Position numbers and translations under genes: made by a program. Shown here in pieces: positions 26,482-35,008 of a stretch of 64,000 nucleotides of DNA. Below the pieces are notes generated by a model that did no database searches, was not told the DNA's origin, and was given only the letters and a program-made list of their open reading frames with translations. This DNA is from Hornefia butyriciproducens (GTDB taxonomy: Bacteria > Bacillota > Clostridia > Peptostreptococcales > Anaerovoracaceae): assembly GCF_009695915.1 (NCBI RefSeq), contig NZ_VUMZ01000009.1:38528-102527 (forward strand), in the 5' to 3' direction. Every line of letters begins with the position of its first letter. Positions within the stretch are counted from its first letter, which is position 1.

Positions 26482-26988
26482 ATGGAGGAAAACAACAGAA
26501 CTGAAATCAGCGGCGGCGCGCTGCTTGCGGGCGCGATTGCGCTGGGGGCTGTCGCAGTTGCGGCGGCGTATCGGACACGCGCATTGGACCGTGTCAAGTA
26601 CCGGTTGAAGAGAGCCATTGAGGCGACGAATCTGAACGCCTTTGAGCAGTCGGATCAGGGCAGGATCCGCAAACTGGTGCGCAAATACATCCGCAGAATT
26701 GATAAGGCGAGAACAAAAGAAGGTGCGATGGCGGCCAAGAAGGCGTTTGATGAAGCCGTTGCGGAGATCGGGACATCTGCGAGGAAACTGGCGGATGAAA
26801 AACTGGAGGCTCTGGGCGACGTATACGGATATGCGATGGACAAGTATGCCTATCCCGGAGGCGAGAAGGTGAAGAACACCGCCGGAAAATACGTGGACAA
26901 AATCAGGGATGCTGCTACCAGAGAAAACGTCAGGGAACTCAGGGATGAATTCCTGTCAAGGGCAGGGCGTGCACTGAAAAAAGACTGA
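26482..26988 (+). CDS. Small membrane-anchored helical protein, function unknown
   Basis: I do not recognise this 168-residue protein. Residues 12-30 are one hydrophobic helix (ALLAGAIALGAVAVAAAY). The rest is strongly helical and rich in Lys, Arg, Glu and Ala, with heptad-like spacing, and so is probably a cytoplasmic coiled coil or membrane-associated bundle. It resembles YtxH-type small stress proteins in architecture, but I see no shared motif. GGAGG lies 8 bases before ATG 26482. It ends before a strong UUCG hairpin. Codon use matches its neighbours. Confidence 0.75.
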   Translation: MEENNRTEISGGALLAGAIALGAVAVAAAYRTRALDRVKYRLKRAIEATNLNAFEQSDQGRIRKLVRKYIRRIDKARTKEGAMAAKKAFDEAVAEIGTSARKLADEKLEALGDVYGYAMDKYAYPGGEKVKNTAGKYVDKIRDAATRENVRELRDEFLSRAGRALKKD

Positions 26989-26995
26989 GAAAATG

Positions 26996-27031
26996 AAAAA
27001 AGCCGCGGATCTTCGGATCCCCGGCTTTTTT
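26996..27031. terminator. Bidirectional terminator with UUCG loop
   Basis: Six A's, GCCGCGGATC, TTCG, GATCCCCGGC and six T's form a 16-bp stem with one mismatch and an unusually stable UUCG tetraloop. It serves the helical protein gene (plus) and the iron-sulfur gene (minus). Confidence 0.93.
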
Positions 27032-27092
27032 CTAGACGGATTCGGAGGGAAACACGAACCGAGTCGCGCTGCTGTGCTCCGCAGACCCGCAA

Positions 27093-27773
27093 CTATACTG
27101 CCGGTACGTCTTCTTCTGCCAGAATTTCGCCGTCAATGGAAATCGTGATTACGCGGAGGGGGACGGATTTACCGCTGTCCTGAAGAGCCTTGTTCACCGC
27201 GACTTCCAGTCCGCCGCAGCACGGGACCTCCATGCGGAGGACCGTCATGCTCCGGATGTCGCTGGAGCGCAGGATTTCCGCCAGCTTCCAGGAGTAGTCT
27301 GTGCCGTCCAGTTTCGGGCAGCCGATTAAAGCGACGCGGTTCTGAAGAAAATGCGTGTGGAATCCGGAATACGCGTAGGCGGTGCAGTCTGCAGCGACGA
27401 GGAGCTCTGCCCCGTCGAAGTATGGAGCCCGGGACGGGGCCAGACGAATCTGCACCGGCCAGTTGGAGAGTCTGATCGGCGCACCGGAACCGGAAGCCGG
27501 GGGAGTGCCGGTGCCCGGAGACCCGGCTTCTGAGGAATTCTTTTTGTTCATTGCGACCGCTTCCGCATCATAGGCAGCCGCTTCCCGTTTCACAAAAGTG
27601 ATCGCGCCTTCGGGGCAGGCGGGAAGACAATCTCCCAGACCGTCGCAGTAATCGTCCCGGAGTAGTTTCGCCTTTCCGTCCACAATGCCGATGGCTCCTT
27701 CATGACACGCTTCGGCACAGATCCCGCACCCGTTACATTTGTGCTCGTCGATACGGATAATTGTTCGTTTCAT
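27093..27773 (-). CDS. 4Fe-4S dicluster protein of the hybrid-cluster-associated type
   Basis: The 226-residue protein begins with two 4Fe-4S motifs, CNGCGICAEACHEG and CDGLGDCLPACPEG. A Gly/Pro/Ser-rich linker follows (about 80-105), then a C-terminal domain with several further cysteines (VAADCTAYAY, LIGCPKLD and VPCCGGLE) that may bind metal. Proteins of this layout occur in anaerobes, often near hybrid-cluster protein genes, and are annotated as 4Fe-4S ferredoxins of unclear role. The ATG at 27773 has AAGGAG upstream. It is transcribed alone, toward the UUCG terminator. The exact function is not known. Confidence 0.85.
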   Translation of the reverse strand: MKRTIIRIDEHKCNGCGICAEACHEGAIGIVDGKAKLLRDDYCDGLGDCLPACPEGAITFVKREAAAYDAEAVAMNKKNSSEAGSPGTGTPPASGSGAPIRLSNWPVQIRLAPSRAPYFDGAELLVAADCTAYAYSGFHTHFLQNRVALIGCPKLDGTDYSWKLAEILRSSDIRSMTVLRMEVPCCGGLEVAVNKALQDSGKSVPLRVITISIDGEILAEEDVPAV

Positions 27774-27891
27774 TCTCCCGACTCCTTTCACTTTAATAAC
27801 TCTGCTGTAATGCGTGCTCAGCCACCGAATATGCCTGAAATATCAATAGTACGGAAGCACAGAGCTCATATCCGATTGACCGCTTTCAGCG

Positions 27892-27920
27892 CTCCTTAAG
27901 TCCGACGGGGACTTAAGGAG
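27892..27920. promoter_or_regulatory. Perfect 12-bp inverted repeat in the intergenic region
   Basis: CTCCTTAAGTCC (27892-27903) and GGACTTAAGGAG (27909-27920) are exact inverse copies around GACGG. The sequence lies between the divergent iron-sulfur gene (minus, starts at 27773) and the repeat protein gene (plus, starts at 28136). No T-tract follows on either side, so an operator or a 5' leader structure of the minus transcript is more likely than a terminator. The rest of 27774-28072 shows poly-A/T runs and no gene. Confidence 0.6.
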
Positions 27921-28072
27921 TCGACACTACTATAACAAAAAAAGAGACGAAACAGCGTTGCAAATGTTACAAAAAAATTTTTTTATGTTTTTTTTCAGTG
28001 AGAGGAACACGCTGAAAAATGCTCTGAAACGTCGGGGTCTTCCGTTTTTTTGTATCTTTAGAGGGTTTGGAT

Positions 28073-28101
28073 TTGCCATATCATGAGATTTATTGTATAA
28101 T
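28073..28101 (+). promoter_or_regulatory. Promoter of the repeat protein / zinc-ribbon / UPF0182 cluster
   Basis: TTGCCA (28073-28078), 17 bases, TATAAT (28096-28101) is a strong SigA promoter with a leader of about 28 bases to ATG 28136. The spacing between the three following genes is short enough for all to be read from it. Confidence 0.75.
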
Positions 28102-28135
28102 AATGTGAAATATAGTCAGAAGGAAGGGACAATAC

Positions 28136-29758
28136 ATGCTAGATTCAAGCACAGCATTGATGTTACTGATATTACTGGGTGTCGTGATTCTTGTGATTCT
28201 GGTGATTGCCTTCATGTTTAATATGAAGAAATCAGAGGCTCGGAATGATCAGATACTCGGAGATCTTAATGACTCGATCTCGGAACTTCAGAATAGAATG
28301 AACACTGTGGAGGGTGACCGGTCCGCCGTGATCGAGGTTGTTTCTCCCCGGGACACCGTGGAAGAGGCTTCTGACACGGGTGACTGGGTGAACTATTCCC
28401 GGTCTTCTGCGGAGGAGCCGCCGAAGGGACGGGAGACACAGCCGGAATATGCGGAACAGTCGAGACAGCTGAAGCCGGAAAACCGTGCGAAACGGAACCC
28501 GGATATGACAGGGAGGCCGGAACGGTCCCGCAGGGAAGCGGATACAGAAACCGATACAGATGATTTCTGGTCGCAGTTTGAACGTTCTGATTCGAGGTCG
28601 CAATCAAAGAATATGGAAAGGCAGACCATGGAAGGGTACTCTCCGGCGGCGCCGGCAGGAAGAAACCCGGACGTGGATTTTGGTATGTCTGCAGGCAGAC
28701 ATGGCACAGAGGAACGCTCCGGCTCCGGACAGAGCCCTTTGGACCGTCAGATGGAGTCCCGCCGCGGCGCGCATGCCGCACAGAGCGGCGGACTGCTGAA
28801 CTCCTTCGGATTTGGAAGCCGGAAAGATGATACGATTGTAATCGAACATCGTCCGGAGGAGCAGTGGACAGAGGAAACAGAACCGCGGCAGAGCGCACGG
28901 CAATACGAGGATTCACAGAGACAGTCGCAGGCTCCGCAATACGGTGGACAGACGATACAGCAGGAACAGCAGTACGGACAGCAGTACGGCGGTTCACAGA
29001 GACAGCCGCAGTCGCAGGCTCCGCAATACGGTGGACAGACGATACAGCAGGAACAGCAGTACGGACAGCAGCAGTACGGCGGTTCACAGAGACAGCCGCA
29101 GTCGCAGGCTCCGCAATACGGCGGACAGACGATACAGCAGGAACAGCAGTACGGACAGCAGTACGGCGGTTTACAGAGACAGCCACAGCCGCAGGCTCCG
29201 CAATACGGCGGACAGACGATACAGCAGGAACAGCAGTACGGCGGTTCGCAGAGACAGTCGCAGCCGCAGGCTCCGCAATACGGCGGACAGGCGATGCAGC
29301 AGCAGTCGTCTCAGTACGGACAGCAATACGGAGATTCACAGAGACAGCCGCAGCCCCAGATGCCGCAATACGGCGGACAGACGATGCAGCAGGGGCAGCC
29401 GTACGGAGATTCACAGAGACAGCCGCAGCAGGCTCCGCAATATGGGGGACAGGTTGCGCAGACGCAGGACAGTCAGAGATCTTCTTCGCTGGCCGAGCAG
29501 CTGCAGCAGGCGACACAGCGCATGCAGGAAATGGCACAGCAGGCAAGAGATGCGGTTCCGCAGATGGAAACCGCGCGGAAAGATTTGATGGGACAGCGGC
29601 CGCAGAGCGCAGTCCGGACACCGTCGGCAGAAAGAACGCCGGATATGACACATCGGACCGCCCGGGACACAGCAAATCATTATGTGGACAGGGAAAGCGG
29701 GACTGACAGACAGGGAAGAGTTTATTCTGTTGAGCAATTAAACGAGCAGATTAAATAG
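28136..29758 (+). CDS. Single-pass membrane protein with Q/Y/G/P-rich tandem repeats, function unknown
   Basis: I do not recognise this 540-residue protein. It starts with one hydrophobic helix (residues 8-28, LMLLILLGVVILVILVIAFM). A short helical stretch (30-60) and a long Ser/Arg/Glu-rich disordered region (60-255) follow. About residues 258-450 contain seven copies of a 23-30-residue unit such as SQRQPQSQAPQYGGQTIQQE, each with PQYGGQ. The end is Gln/Ala-rich helix (LAEQLQQATQRMQEMAQQA). The composition is that of prion-like or condensate-forming sequences. By the positive-inside rule the repeats are probably cytoplasmic, but signal-anchor orientation is uncertain. GGAAGGGA lies upstream. 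It is first in a cluster with a zinc-ribbon protein and UPF0182. Confidence 0.8.
   Translation: MLDSSTALMLLILLGVVILVILVIAFMFNMKKSEARNDQILGDLNDSISELQNRMNTVEGDRSAVIEVVSPRDTVEEASDTGDWVNYSRSSAEEPPKGRETQPEYAEQSRQLKPENRAKRNPDMTGRPERSRREADTETDTDDFWSQFERSDSRSQSKNMERQTMEGYSPAAPAGRNPDVDFGMSAGRHGTEERSGSGQSPLDRQMESRRGAHAAQSGGLLNSFGFGSRKDDTIVIEHRPEEQWTEETEPRQSARQYEDSQRQSQAPQYGGQTIQQEQQYGQQYGGSQRQPQSQAPQYGGQTIQQEQQYGQQQYGGSQRQPQSQAPQYGGQTIQQEQQYGQQYGGLQRQPQPQAPQYGGQTIQQEQQYGGSQRQSQPQAPQYGGQAMQQQSSQYGQQYGDSQRQPQPQMPQYGGQTMQQGQPYGDSQRQPQQAPQYGGQVAQTQDSQRSSSLAEQLQQATQRMQEMAQQARDAVPQMETARKDLMGQRPQSAVRTPSAERTPDMTHRTARDTANHYVDRESGTDRQGRVYSVEQLNEQIK
28908..29480 (+). repeat. Coding tandem repeats (seven units of about 69-90 bases)
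   Basis: Each unit contains the DNA core CCGCAATACGGYGGACAG followed by CAG-rich sequence. Units 1-4 are nearly identical; later ones diverge (QAMQQQSS, QTMQQGQP). Length changes between units are multiples of three, so the main frame is kept. Two other frames are also open across the block only because the repeat lacks stop codons in them. Confidence 0.9.
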
Positions 29759-29791
29759 ATTTAGAGAATTATTGTTATGCAGGAGGCAGAT

Positions 29792-32002
29792 ATGATTTGT
29801 AAGAATTGCGGACATCTGTTGAACGATGGAGACAGGTTCTGTCCAAATTGCGGCGCAAGGGTCGTGATGGAAGTTCCAGATGCGAAGGAAAAGCCGAGTA
29901 CTCTCGACGCCCTCGTATCCGGTCTCAATCGGACAACGGAAAAGCGAGAGGGCCCGGTAGAGAAACCGCAGCAGGTCGAAGAGGCTGCTTCGGAGGAAGA
30001 CACAAAGCCCCGGCATCACTTTCAGTTCGAGGAATTCAACTGGAATCTTGACGGTTATCCCACCGAAGACACCAAAAGGACCGAGGATATCGATTTCAAC
30101 TGGGAGTCTGTCGTAGATGAACGCGAAAAATCCCGGGCAGCAGAGACTGACAGCGATCAGGAATTACTGAAGGATAAAATCAAATCAGAGAATTCCGGAA
30201 AAGATGAGCGGGAGCAGTCCTCCGGCGAAGAGAAAACAGCAGAGGAAGCACATGAGCAGGAACTTGAGGAGATGATTTTCGGGACAAAGGACCGGGAGGG
30301 AAATATCTCTGATACGACACGGCTTGATGAGGTTGAGGATCTGGACGATCTGAGCAAGACAACCAGAATCGACAAATTCTATACGTACAACAAGAAAAAC
30401 GAAGAGTTTCAGGAACTTCTTGACAAGGAATACAACCGTCTGAAAGCTCAGATCGAGGCAGACGCCGCCAGAGATCACGAGGCAGAGGCGGAAAAGACTG
30501 AAGCGGACGGGAAAGGCGCAGCGGCAACCGATGCGGAAGCGACAAAGGCAGAGCCGGCAGATTCTCCGGAGCCTTCAGAGACGGAGACCACGAAAGAGTC
30601 CTCCGGCGATATCAGCGAGACGCCGGCATGGTTCGGCGGCAGCGGACAGCCAGAAGGAGCTGAGGTATCCTCAGAAGAAGAGTCCTCTGAATTTCCGAAG
30701 GAAGAACAGGAAGCGGAGCCCGTCACTCTGCGCAGTGATGTTCCCTCCGGAGAGGGTTTTGAGAAGGAAATCGAATCGGATATTCCGGAATATATCAACA
30801 GTTTGGATGCGGGGAATCTGTCGCTGGCCGAACTGCTGAAAGCGCAGACCAGACAGGAAGAAGAATCATGGACGGAACCGGCAGACTCTGTGATGGCGGA
30901 CATCCCGTCAGACTCGCTGTTCTCGATACCGAATGAGGAAAAGGTGGACGAACTGCTGGACAGAACTCCGGCAGCTGCTGCCGCACCAGCCGCGGAGTCT
31001 TCGTCTGAACCTTCCGGATCCGCATTTGGAACGTCGGCGGAGCCTGAGTATAAAGAGCCGGCTGCCCCGCTTTTCGGGACGCAGACGGAGTCCGTTCGGG
31101 AAAGCGCGGCAGAGTCCGCATATGAAGGCCCGACCGCCTTCGGCTATGACGCACCGACGGGAAGCGGTTCGACGGCCGAGCAGGAACAGCAGAGTGTGGA
31201 CGAATTCGAGATTCCCGCGTTTATGAGAAACTCGGGATCAGGAGAGCCCCTTAATGTAATTGAGGACCTGCCGACTGAACCGGCCGCAGGGTATTATGAG
31301 CCGCCGCAGCAGGATGTGTCGCAGCAGTATCAGCAGCCGTCGGGTATGCCGCAGCAGGATGTGTCGCAGCAGTATCAGCAGCCGTCGGGTATGCCGCAGC
31401 AGGAGATGCCGCAGCAGTATCAGCAGCAGCCGGATATGACACAGCAGGAGATGCCGCAGCCGACACAGCAGCAGGTTCAGTATCTGGGGGTTGCGCTGGC
31501 ACATCCGCCAAAGGGCATTGTCGCAGAACCGTCGGAAATGAAAGCGCATTCCGCAGCAGAACCGATTACCGGCAATGCAGGATTTGTTCCGCCGGTACAG
31601 CATGCGCCGCAGCATGAGACCGCCGGCACGCGCATGAAATCTCCGGAGGCGACTGCACAGCAGGGATATCCGGGCGCGCCGTCTGCAGATGAGGGGACAA
31701 ACTCTCAGAGCATCGAACAGATGATTCGTGAAGATGAGGCTAATGGAAGAGAGCAGGCTGACAACCGGATCACATTCCAGGATGTGTTCAAGGACGAGAT
31801 CCAGGCTGAGAAAGAAGACAATAAAAAGAAACCGAAGAAGCATACCGGTCTGAAAATCCTGGCGATTATCCTGTGCGTACTGATCGTGCTGGAGATCATC
31901 GTGATCTGCATCAAGACCTTTGCACCGGACAGCGCAGCGTCCGTCGCACTGCAGGATCTGTTCAACGCCGTATACGGCAGACTGTCATCGCTATTCGGAT
32001 AA
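29792..32002 (+). CDS. Zinc-ribbon, acidic disordered, C-terminally membrane-anchored protein
   Basis: The 736-residue protein opens with a zinc ribbon (C3, C6, C17, C20 in two CxxCG knuckles). It continues as a long acidic, Glu/Ser/Ala/Pro-rich disordered region with a few short ordered stretches, for example GDISETPAWFGGSG, IPEYINSLDAGNLSLAELLK and VDEFEIPAFMRNSG. A Gln/Pro-rich repeat (PQQDVSQQYQQPSGM copies, about residues 507-560) precedes a basic stretch KKKPKKH. One TM helix (about 693-712, LKILAIILCVLIVLEIIVIC) and a short tail close the protein. AGGAGG at 29781-29786 fits ATG 29792 better than ATG 29777. The zinc ribbon would be cytoplasmic. It is a zinc-ribbon scaffold of unknown role, linked by position to UPF0182. 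Confidence 0.8.
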   Translation: MICKNCGHLLNDGDRFCPNCGARVVMEVPDAKEKPSTLDALVSGLNRTTEKREGPVEKPQQVEEAASEEDTKPRHHFQFEEFNWNLDGYPTEDTKRTEDIDFNWESVVDEREKSRAAETDSDQELLKDKIKSENSGKDEREQSSGEEKTAEEAHEQELEEMIFGTKDREGNISDTTRLDEVEDLDDLSKTTRIDKFYTYNKKNEEFQELLDKEYNRLKAQIEADAARDHEAEAEKTEADGKGAAATDAEATKAEPADSPEPSETETTKESSGDISETPAWFGGSGQPEGAEVSSEEESSEFPKEEQEAEPVTLRSDVPSGEGFEKEIESDIPEYINSLDAGNLSLAELLKAQTRQEEESWTEPADSVMADIPSDSLFSIPNEEKVDELLDRTPAAAAAPAAESSSEPSGSAFGTSAEPEYKEPAAPLFGTQTESVRESAAESAYEGPTAFGYDAPTGSGSTAEQEQQSVDEFEIPAFMRNSGSGEPLNVIEDLPTEPAAGYYEPPQQDVSQQYQQPSGMPQQDVSQQYQQPSGMPQQEMPQQYQQQPDMTQQEMPQPTQQQVQYLGVALAHPPKGIVAEPSEMKAHSAAEPITGNAGFVPPVQHAPQHETAGTRMKSPEATAQQGYPGAPSADEGTNSQSIEQMIREDEANGREQADNRITFQDVFKDEIQAEKEDNKKKPKKHTGLKILAIILCVLIVLEIIVICIKTFAPDSAASVALQDLFNAVYGRLSSLFG

Positions 32003-32060
32003 ACCGGCATCCGGGACAGATCAGCGGATGCTGACAAGCTGAAATATGGAGGAAGATATA

Positions 32061-34916
32061 TTGAAAGGTGCCAAAGTAGAAACAAGAGAAAAGCCGCGCC
32101 GACGGCTTAGCGTAATCGTACTGCTTATCGTTATTATCGTTGCGCTGCTGCTTTTGCTGGTCAATTTCATCACGGACTGGATGTGGTTCATAGAAATGAA
32201 ATATGTCAGCGTGTTTTTCAAGGAGCTGTTCACCCAACTGAAGATCGGAGTTCCGGTCTTCGTGGTGCTTGCGGTGCTGCTGGATTACTATCTGCGCCGC
32301 CTGAGGAAAGGCTATTTCGCTCACATTGACTCCCATGAACACACGGACATGAAGCGGCTGGGACGCTACACCAACCTGGTAGCGATTCTGTTCGCTGCAT
32401 TTATGGCGTTTTATGCCGCCAACAAAATGTGGTTCAAGGTTCTGGAATTTGCCAACAGCACGAAGTTCGGAAAGAAGGATCCGCTGTTTGGAATGGAGAT
32501 TTCCTTCTACATCTTCAAACTGGATTTCCTCAAGGAGATGAACGAGTTCCTGATCGCGGCCATTCTCCTGATTATCGTGATGACAATCCTGTACTATGCG
32601 ATTCTCATTACGATGCATTCGCCGGATATTCTGAAAGAGGATGACACTGCGGATTTCACACAGGATGAAGACCGGTACAGCGGAAATTCCAATCCGTTCG
32701 GAGGGGACACGCCGTTTGGCAGAGTCTTTGACAACATCAACAATTCCAGACCGCGCAGACCGAAGAGACGGTTTGACGACAATAATTTCAAACAGTTCCT
32801 GACCATCGCGTCCCATCAGCTGACCGCGCTCGGCGTGATCTTCTTCCTGATGCTGGCGCTGGACTTCTTCCTGAAGCAGTTCGACCTGCTGCATGCGCAC
32901 ACAGGAGTTGTCTACGGAGCAGGATTTACCGACGTGAACATCACTTTGTGGATGTACCGGGCACTGATTATACTGTCCCTGATCGGAGCGGTTACAACGG
33001 CGGTATTCATCCACAAGAAGCAGATTAAGAAGATCTTCACGGTGCCGGTTATCATGATCGGCGTCGGAGTGCTGGGTGTGGTTCTGGCACTGATCGTCCA
33101 GAATCTGGTGGTTTCGCCGGACGAGCTTAACAAGGAAAGCAAATATCTGTCCAGAAATATTGAATATACACAATACGCCTACGATCTTGACGATGTGACG
33201 ACAAAGAACTTCGCGGCGGACGAGAATCTGACCAGCGCGGATATCAGCGATAACAAAGCGACGATTTCCAACATCAGAATCAACGATTACACGCCGGTCA
33301 AGACTTTCTATAACCAGACGCAGAGTATCCGTCAGTACTATACGTTCAATGACGTGGACGTGGATCGCTATCAGATTAACGGTGCGCTGACTCAGACCTA
33401 TCTGTCGACCCGTGAAATCGACGAGAGCAAGATCAGCGATACCTGGCTGAACCGGCACATCAAGTACACCCACGGATACGGTCTTACTTTGTCCAAGGTC
33501 AATACCGTGACCGCCAGCGGACAGCCGGACGTACTGGTGAAGAATATTCCGCCGGAGTCCTCCATCAATGAAATCGATATCAAGCAGCCCAGAATTTACT
33601 TCGGAGAGCTGACAAACGATTATTCACTGGTGGACACCAGTGAGGACGAATTCGATTATCCGGACGGCAGCGAGAACAAGTACACTAAGTATACCGGTAC
33701 CGCGGGAATCAAGCTGAATCCATTCGCACGGCTGATGTTCGCCATTCGTGAGAACAGTCTCAAGCTGCTTGTTTCCACGAACCTGAACAGCGATTCCAGA
33801 ATCATCATTTACAGGAACGTGGAGGAACGGGTTCAGAAGATCATGCCGTACCTCAGTTATGAGGACGACCCCTATGCGGTGACTGCAAACGGCCGGATCT
33901 ACTGGATCGTGGATGCTTACACAACCAGTTCCTATTACCCGTATTCAGAGCCGTACAGCGGCACTACGGGAACGACGAACTACATCCGCAACTCCATCAA
34001 GGTTGTGGTGGATGCATACAACGGCGATGTGAATTACTACATCGTGGACAAGTCGGATCCGATTGCAAAGACCTATAAGAAGATTTATCCGGCGCTGTTC
34101 AAGGACTTCGATCAGATGCCGACCGAGCTGCAGTCGCATATCCGGTATCCGAACGCGCTGTTCCAGGTGCAGTCGGACATCTATTCCAGATATCACATGA
34201 GCAATGTGAAGGTGTTCTACCAGAACGAGGACCAGTGGGATATCGCCAAGGAGATTTACGGAACAAAGGTTCAGCAGATGACGCCGAACTATTACATCAT
34301 CAACCTCCCGGGAGAGAAGGATGCGGAGTTCATCAGTTCCATTCCGTTTACGCCGAAAGGGAAACAGAACATGACGGCGCTGATGATCGCCCGGAACGAC
34401 GGCGACAATTATGGAAAACTGGTGCTGTATCAGTTCCCGAAGAGCAAGACGATATACGGACCGAGACAGGTCGAGGCAATGATTGACCAGAATACGAAGA
34501 TCTCGCAGGACTTCTCTCTGTGGAGTTCTGCCGGCTCCAAGTACAGCCGCGGAAATCTGTTCGTCATTCCGATCAAGGATTCGTTGCTCTATGTCGAGCC
34601 TGTCTATTTGGAAGCGTCCGATTCTTCAATTCCGGAGGTGAAGAGAGTCATCGTCGTATACGGTGACAAGATCTCCTATGAGGCCACACTGGGCGACGCA
34701 CTGTCTGAACTCTTCGGTTCCAGCGGCGGAGCGGACAAGTCGGATAACGTCAAGAAGGATTCTTCGTCAGACGGAAGCAAGCTCACCAGGAGCGATTACA
34801 TCAAGAAGGCGCAGGAGGCCTACGACAATGCTCAGGATGCGTTGAAGGACGGCGACTGGAGCGCCTACGGCAAGTATATGGATCAGCTGTCCGATTACCT
34901 GGAGAAGCTGTCCTGA
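32061..34916 (+). CDS. UPF0182 family membrane protein
   Basis: The protein is about 951 residues long. It has seven or so hydrophobic segments in the first 330 residues (including VNFITDWMWFIEMKYVSVFF, a UPF0182 hallmark) and a large soluble extracellular domain. Conserved stretches include NDYTPVKTFYNQTQSIRQYYTF, ERVQKIMPYLSYEDDPYAV and GPRQVEAMIDQNTKISQ-type text, each given only in part here. The C-terminus ends in a helical YDNAQDALKDGDW segment. UPF0182/COG1615 proteins are widespread but uncharacterised. I prefer TTG 32061 as start because GGAGGA (32048-32053) is 7 bases upstream; the ATG at 32046 would lack a ribosome site. The protein follows the zinc-ribbon gene by 58 bases. Confidence 0.88.
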   Translation: MKGAKVETREKPRRRLSVIVLLIVIIVALLLLLVNFITDWMWFIEMKYVSVFFKELFTQLKIGVPVFVVLAVLLDYYLRRLRKGYFAHIDSHEHTDMKRLGRYTNLVAILFAAFMAFYAANKMWFKVLEFANSTKFGKKDPLFGMEISFYIFKLDFLKEMNEFLIAAILLIIVMTILYYAILITMHSPDILKEDDTADFTQDEDRYSGNSNPFGGDTPFGRVFDNINNSRPRRPKRRFDDNNFKQFLTIASHQLTALGVIFFLMLALDFFLKQFDLLHAHTGVVYGAGFTDVNITLWMYRALIILSLIGAVTTAVFIHKKQIKKIFTVPVIMIGVGVLGVVLALIVQNLVVSPDELNKESKYLSRNIEYTQYAYDLDDVTTKNFAADENLTSADISDNKATISNIRINDYTPVKTFYNQTQSIRQYYTFNDVDVDRYQINGALTQTYLSTREIDESKISDTWLNRHIKYTHGYGLTLSKVNTVTASGQPDVLVKNIPPESSINEIDIKQPRIYFGELTNDYSLVDTSEDEFDYPDGSENKYTKYTGTAGIKLNPFARLMFAIRENSLKLLVSTNLNSDSRIIIYRNVEERVQKIMPYLSYEDDPYAVTANGRIYWIVDAYTTSSYYPYSEPYSGTTGTTNYIRNSIKVVVDAYNGDVNYYIVDKSDPIAKTYKKIYPALFKDFDQMPTELQSHIRYPNALFQVQSDIYSRYHMSNVKVFYQNEDQWDIAKEIYGTKVQQMTPNYYIINLPGEKDAEFISSIPFTPKGKQNMTALMIARNDGDNYGKLVLYQFPKSKTIYGPRQVEAMIDQNTKISQDFSLWSSAGSKYSRGNLFVIPIKDSLLYVEPVYLEASDSSIPEVKRVIVVYGDKISYEATLGDALSELFGSSGGADKSDNVKKDSSSDGSKLTRSDYIKKAQEAYDNAQDALKDGDWSAYGKYMDQLSDYLEKLS

Positions 34917-34944
34917 GGAAGACGAAAAATAGACAAGTTGAGCT

Positions 34945-34971
34945 TTGGGACATTCAGTTTGGATGTCCCAA
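34945..34971 (+). terminator. Hairpin between UPF0182 and glutamine synthetase-like genes
   Basis: TTGGGACAT (34945-34953) and ATGTCCCAA (34963-34971) form a perfect 9-bp stem with a 9-base loop, followed by GACTTTTTG. It reads as a terminator or attenuator on the plus strand. Confidence 0.7.
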
Positions 34972-35008
34972 GACTTTTTGATTCACAGAGATGAAACAGA
35001 GGTAGAAC

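Noticed and set aside
28266..29675. Minus-strand open frame of 469 codons across the same repeat gene
   Set aside because: Shadow of the repetitive plus-strand gene; composition is biased and no start signal is present.
28864..29706. Open frame of 280 codons over the QYG repeats, with T/A/R-rich product
   Set aside because: It exists only because the DNA repeat has no stop in this frame. The product is a monotonous shifted version of the real repeat and has no ribosome site.
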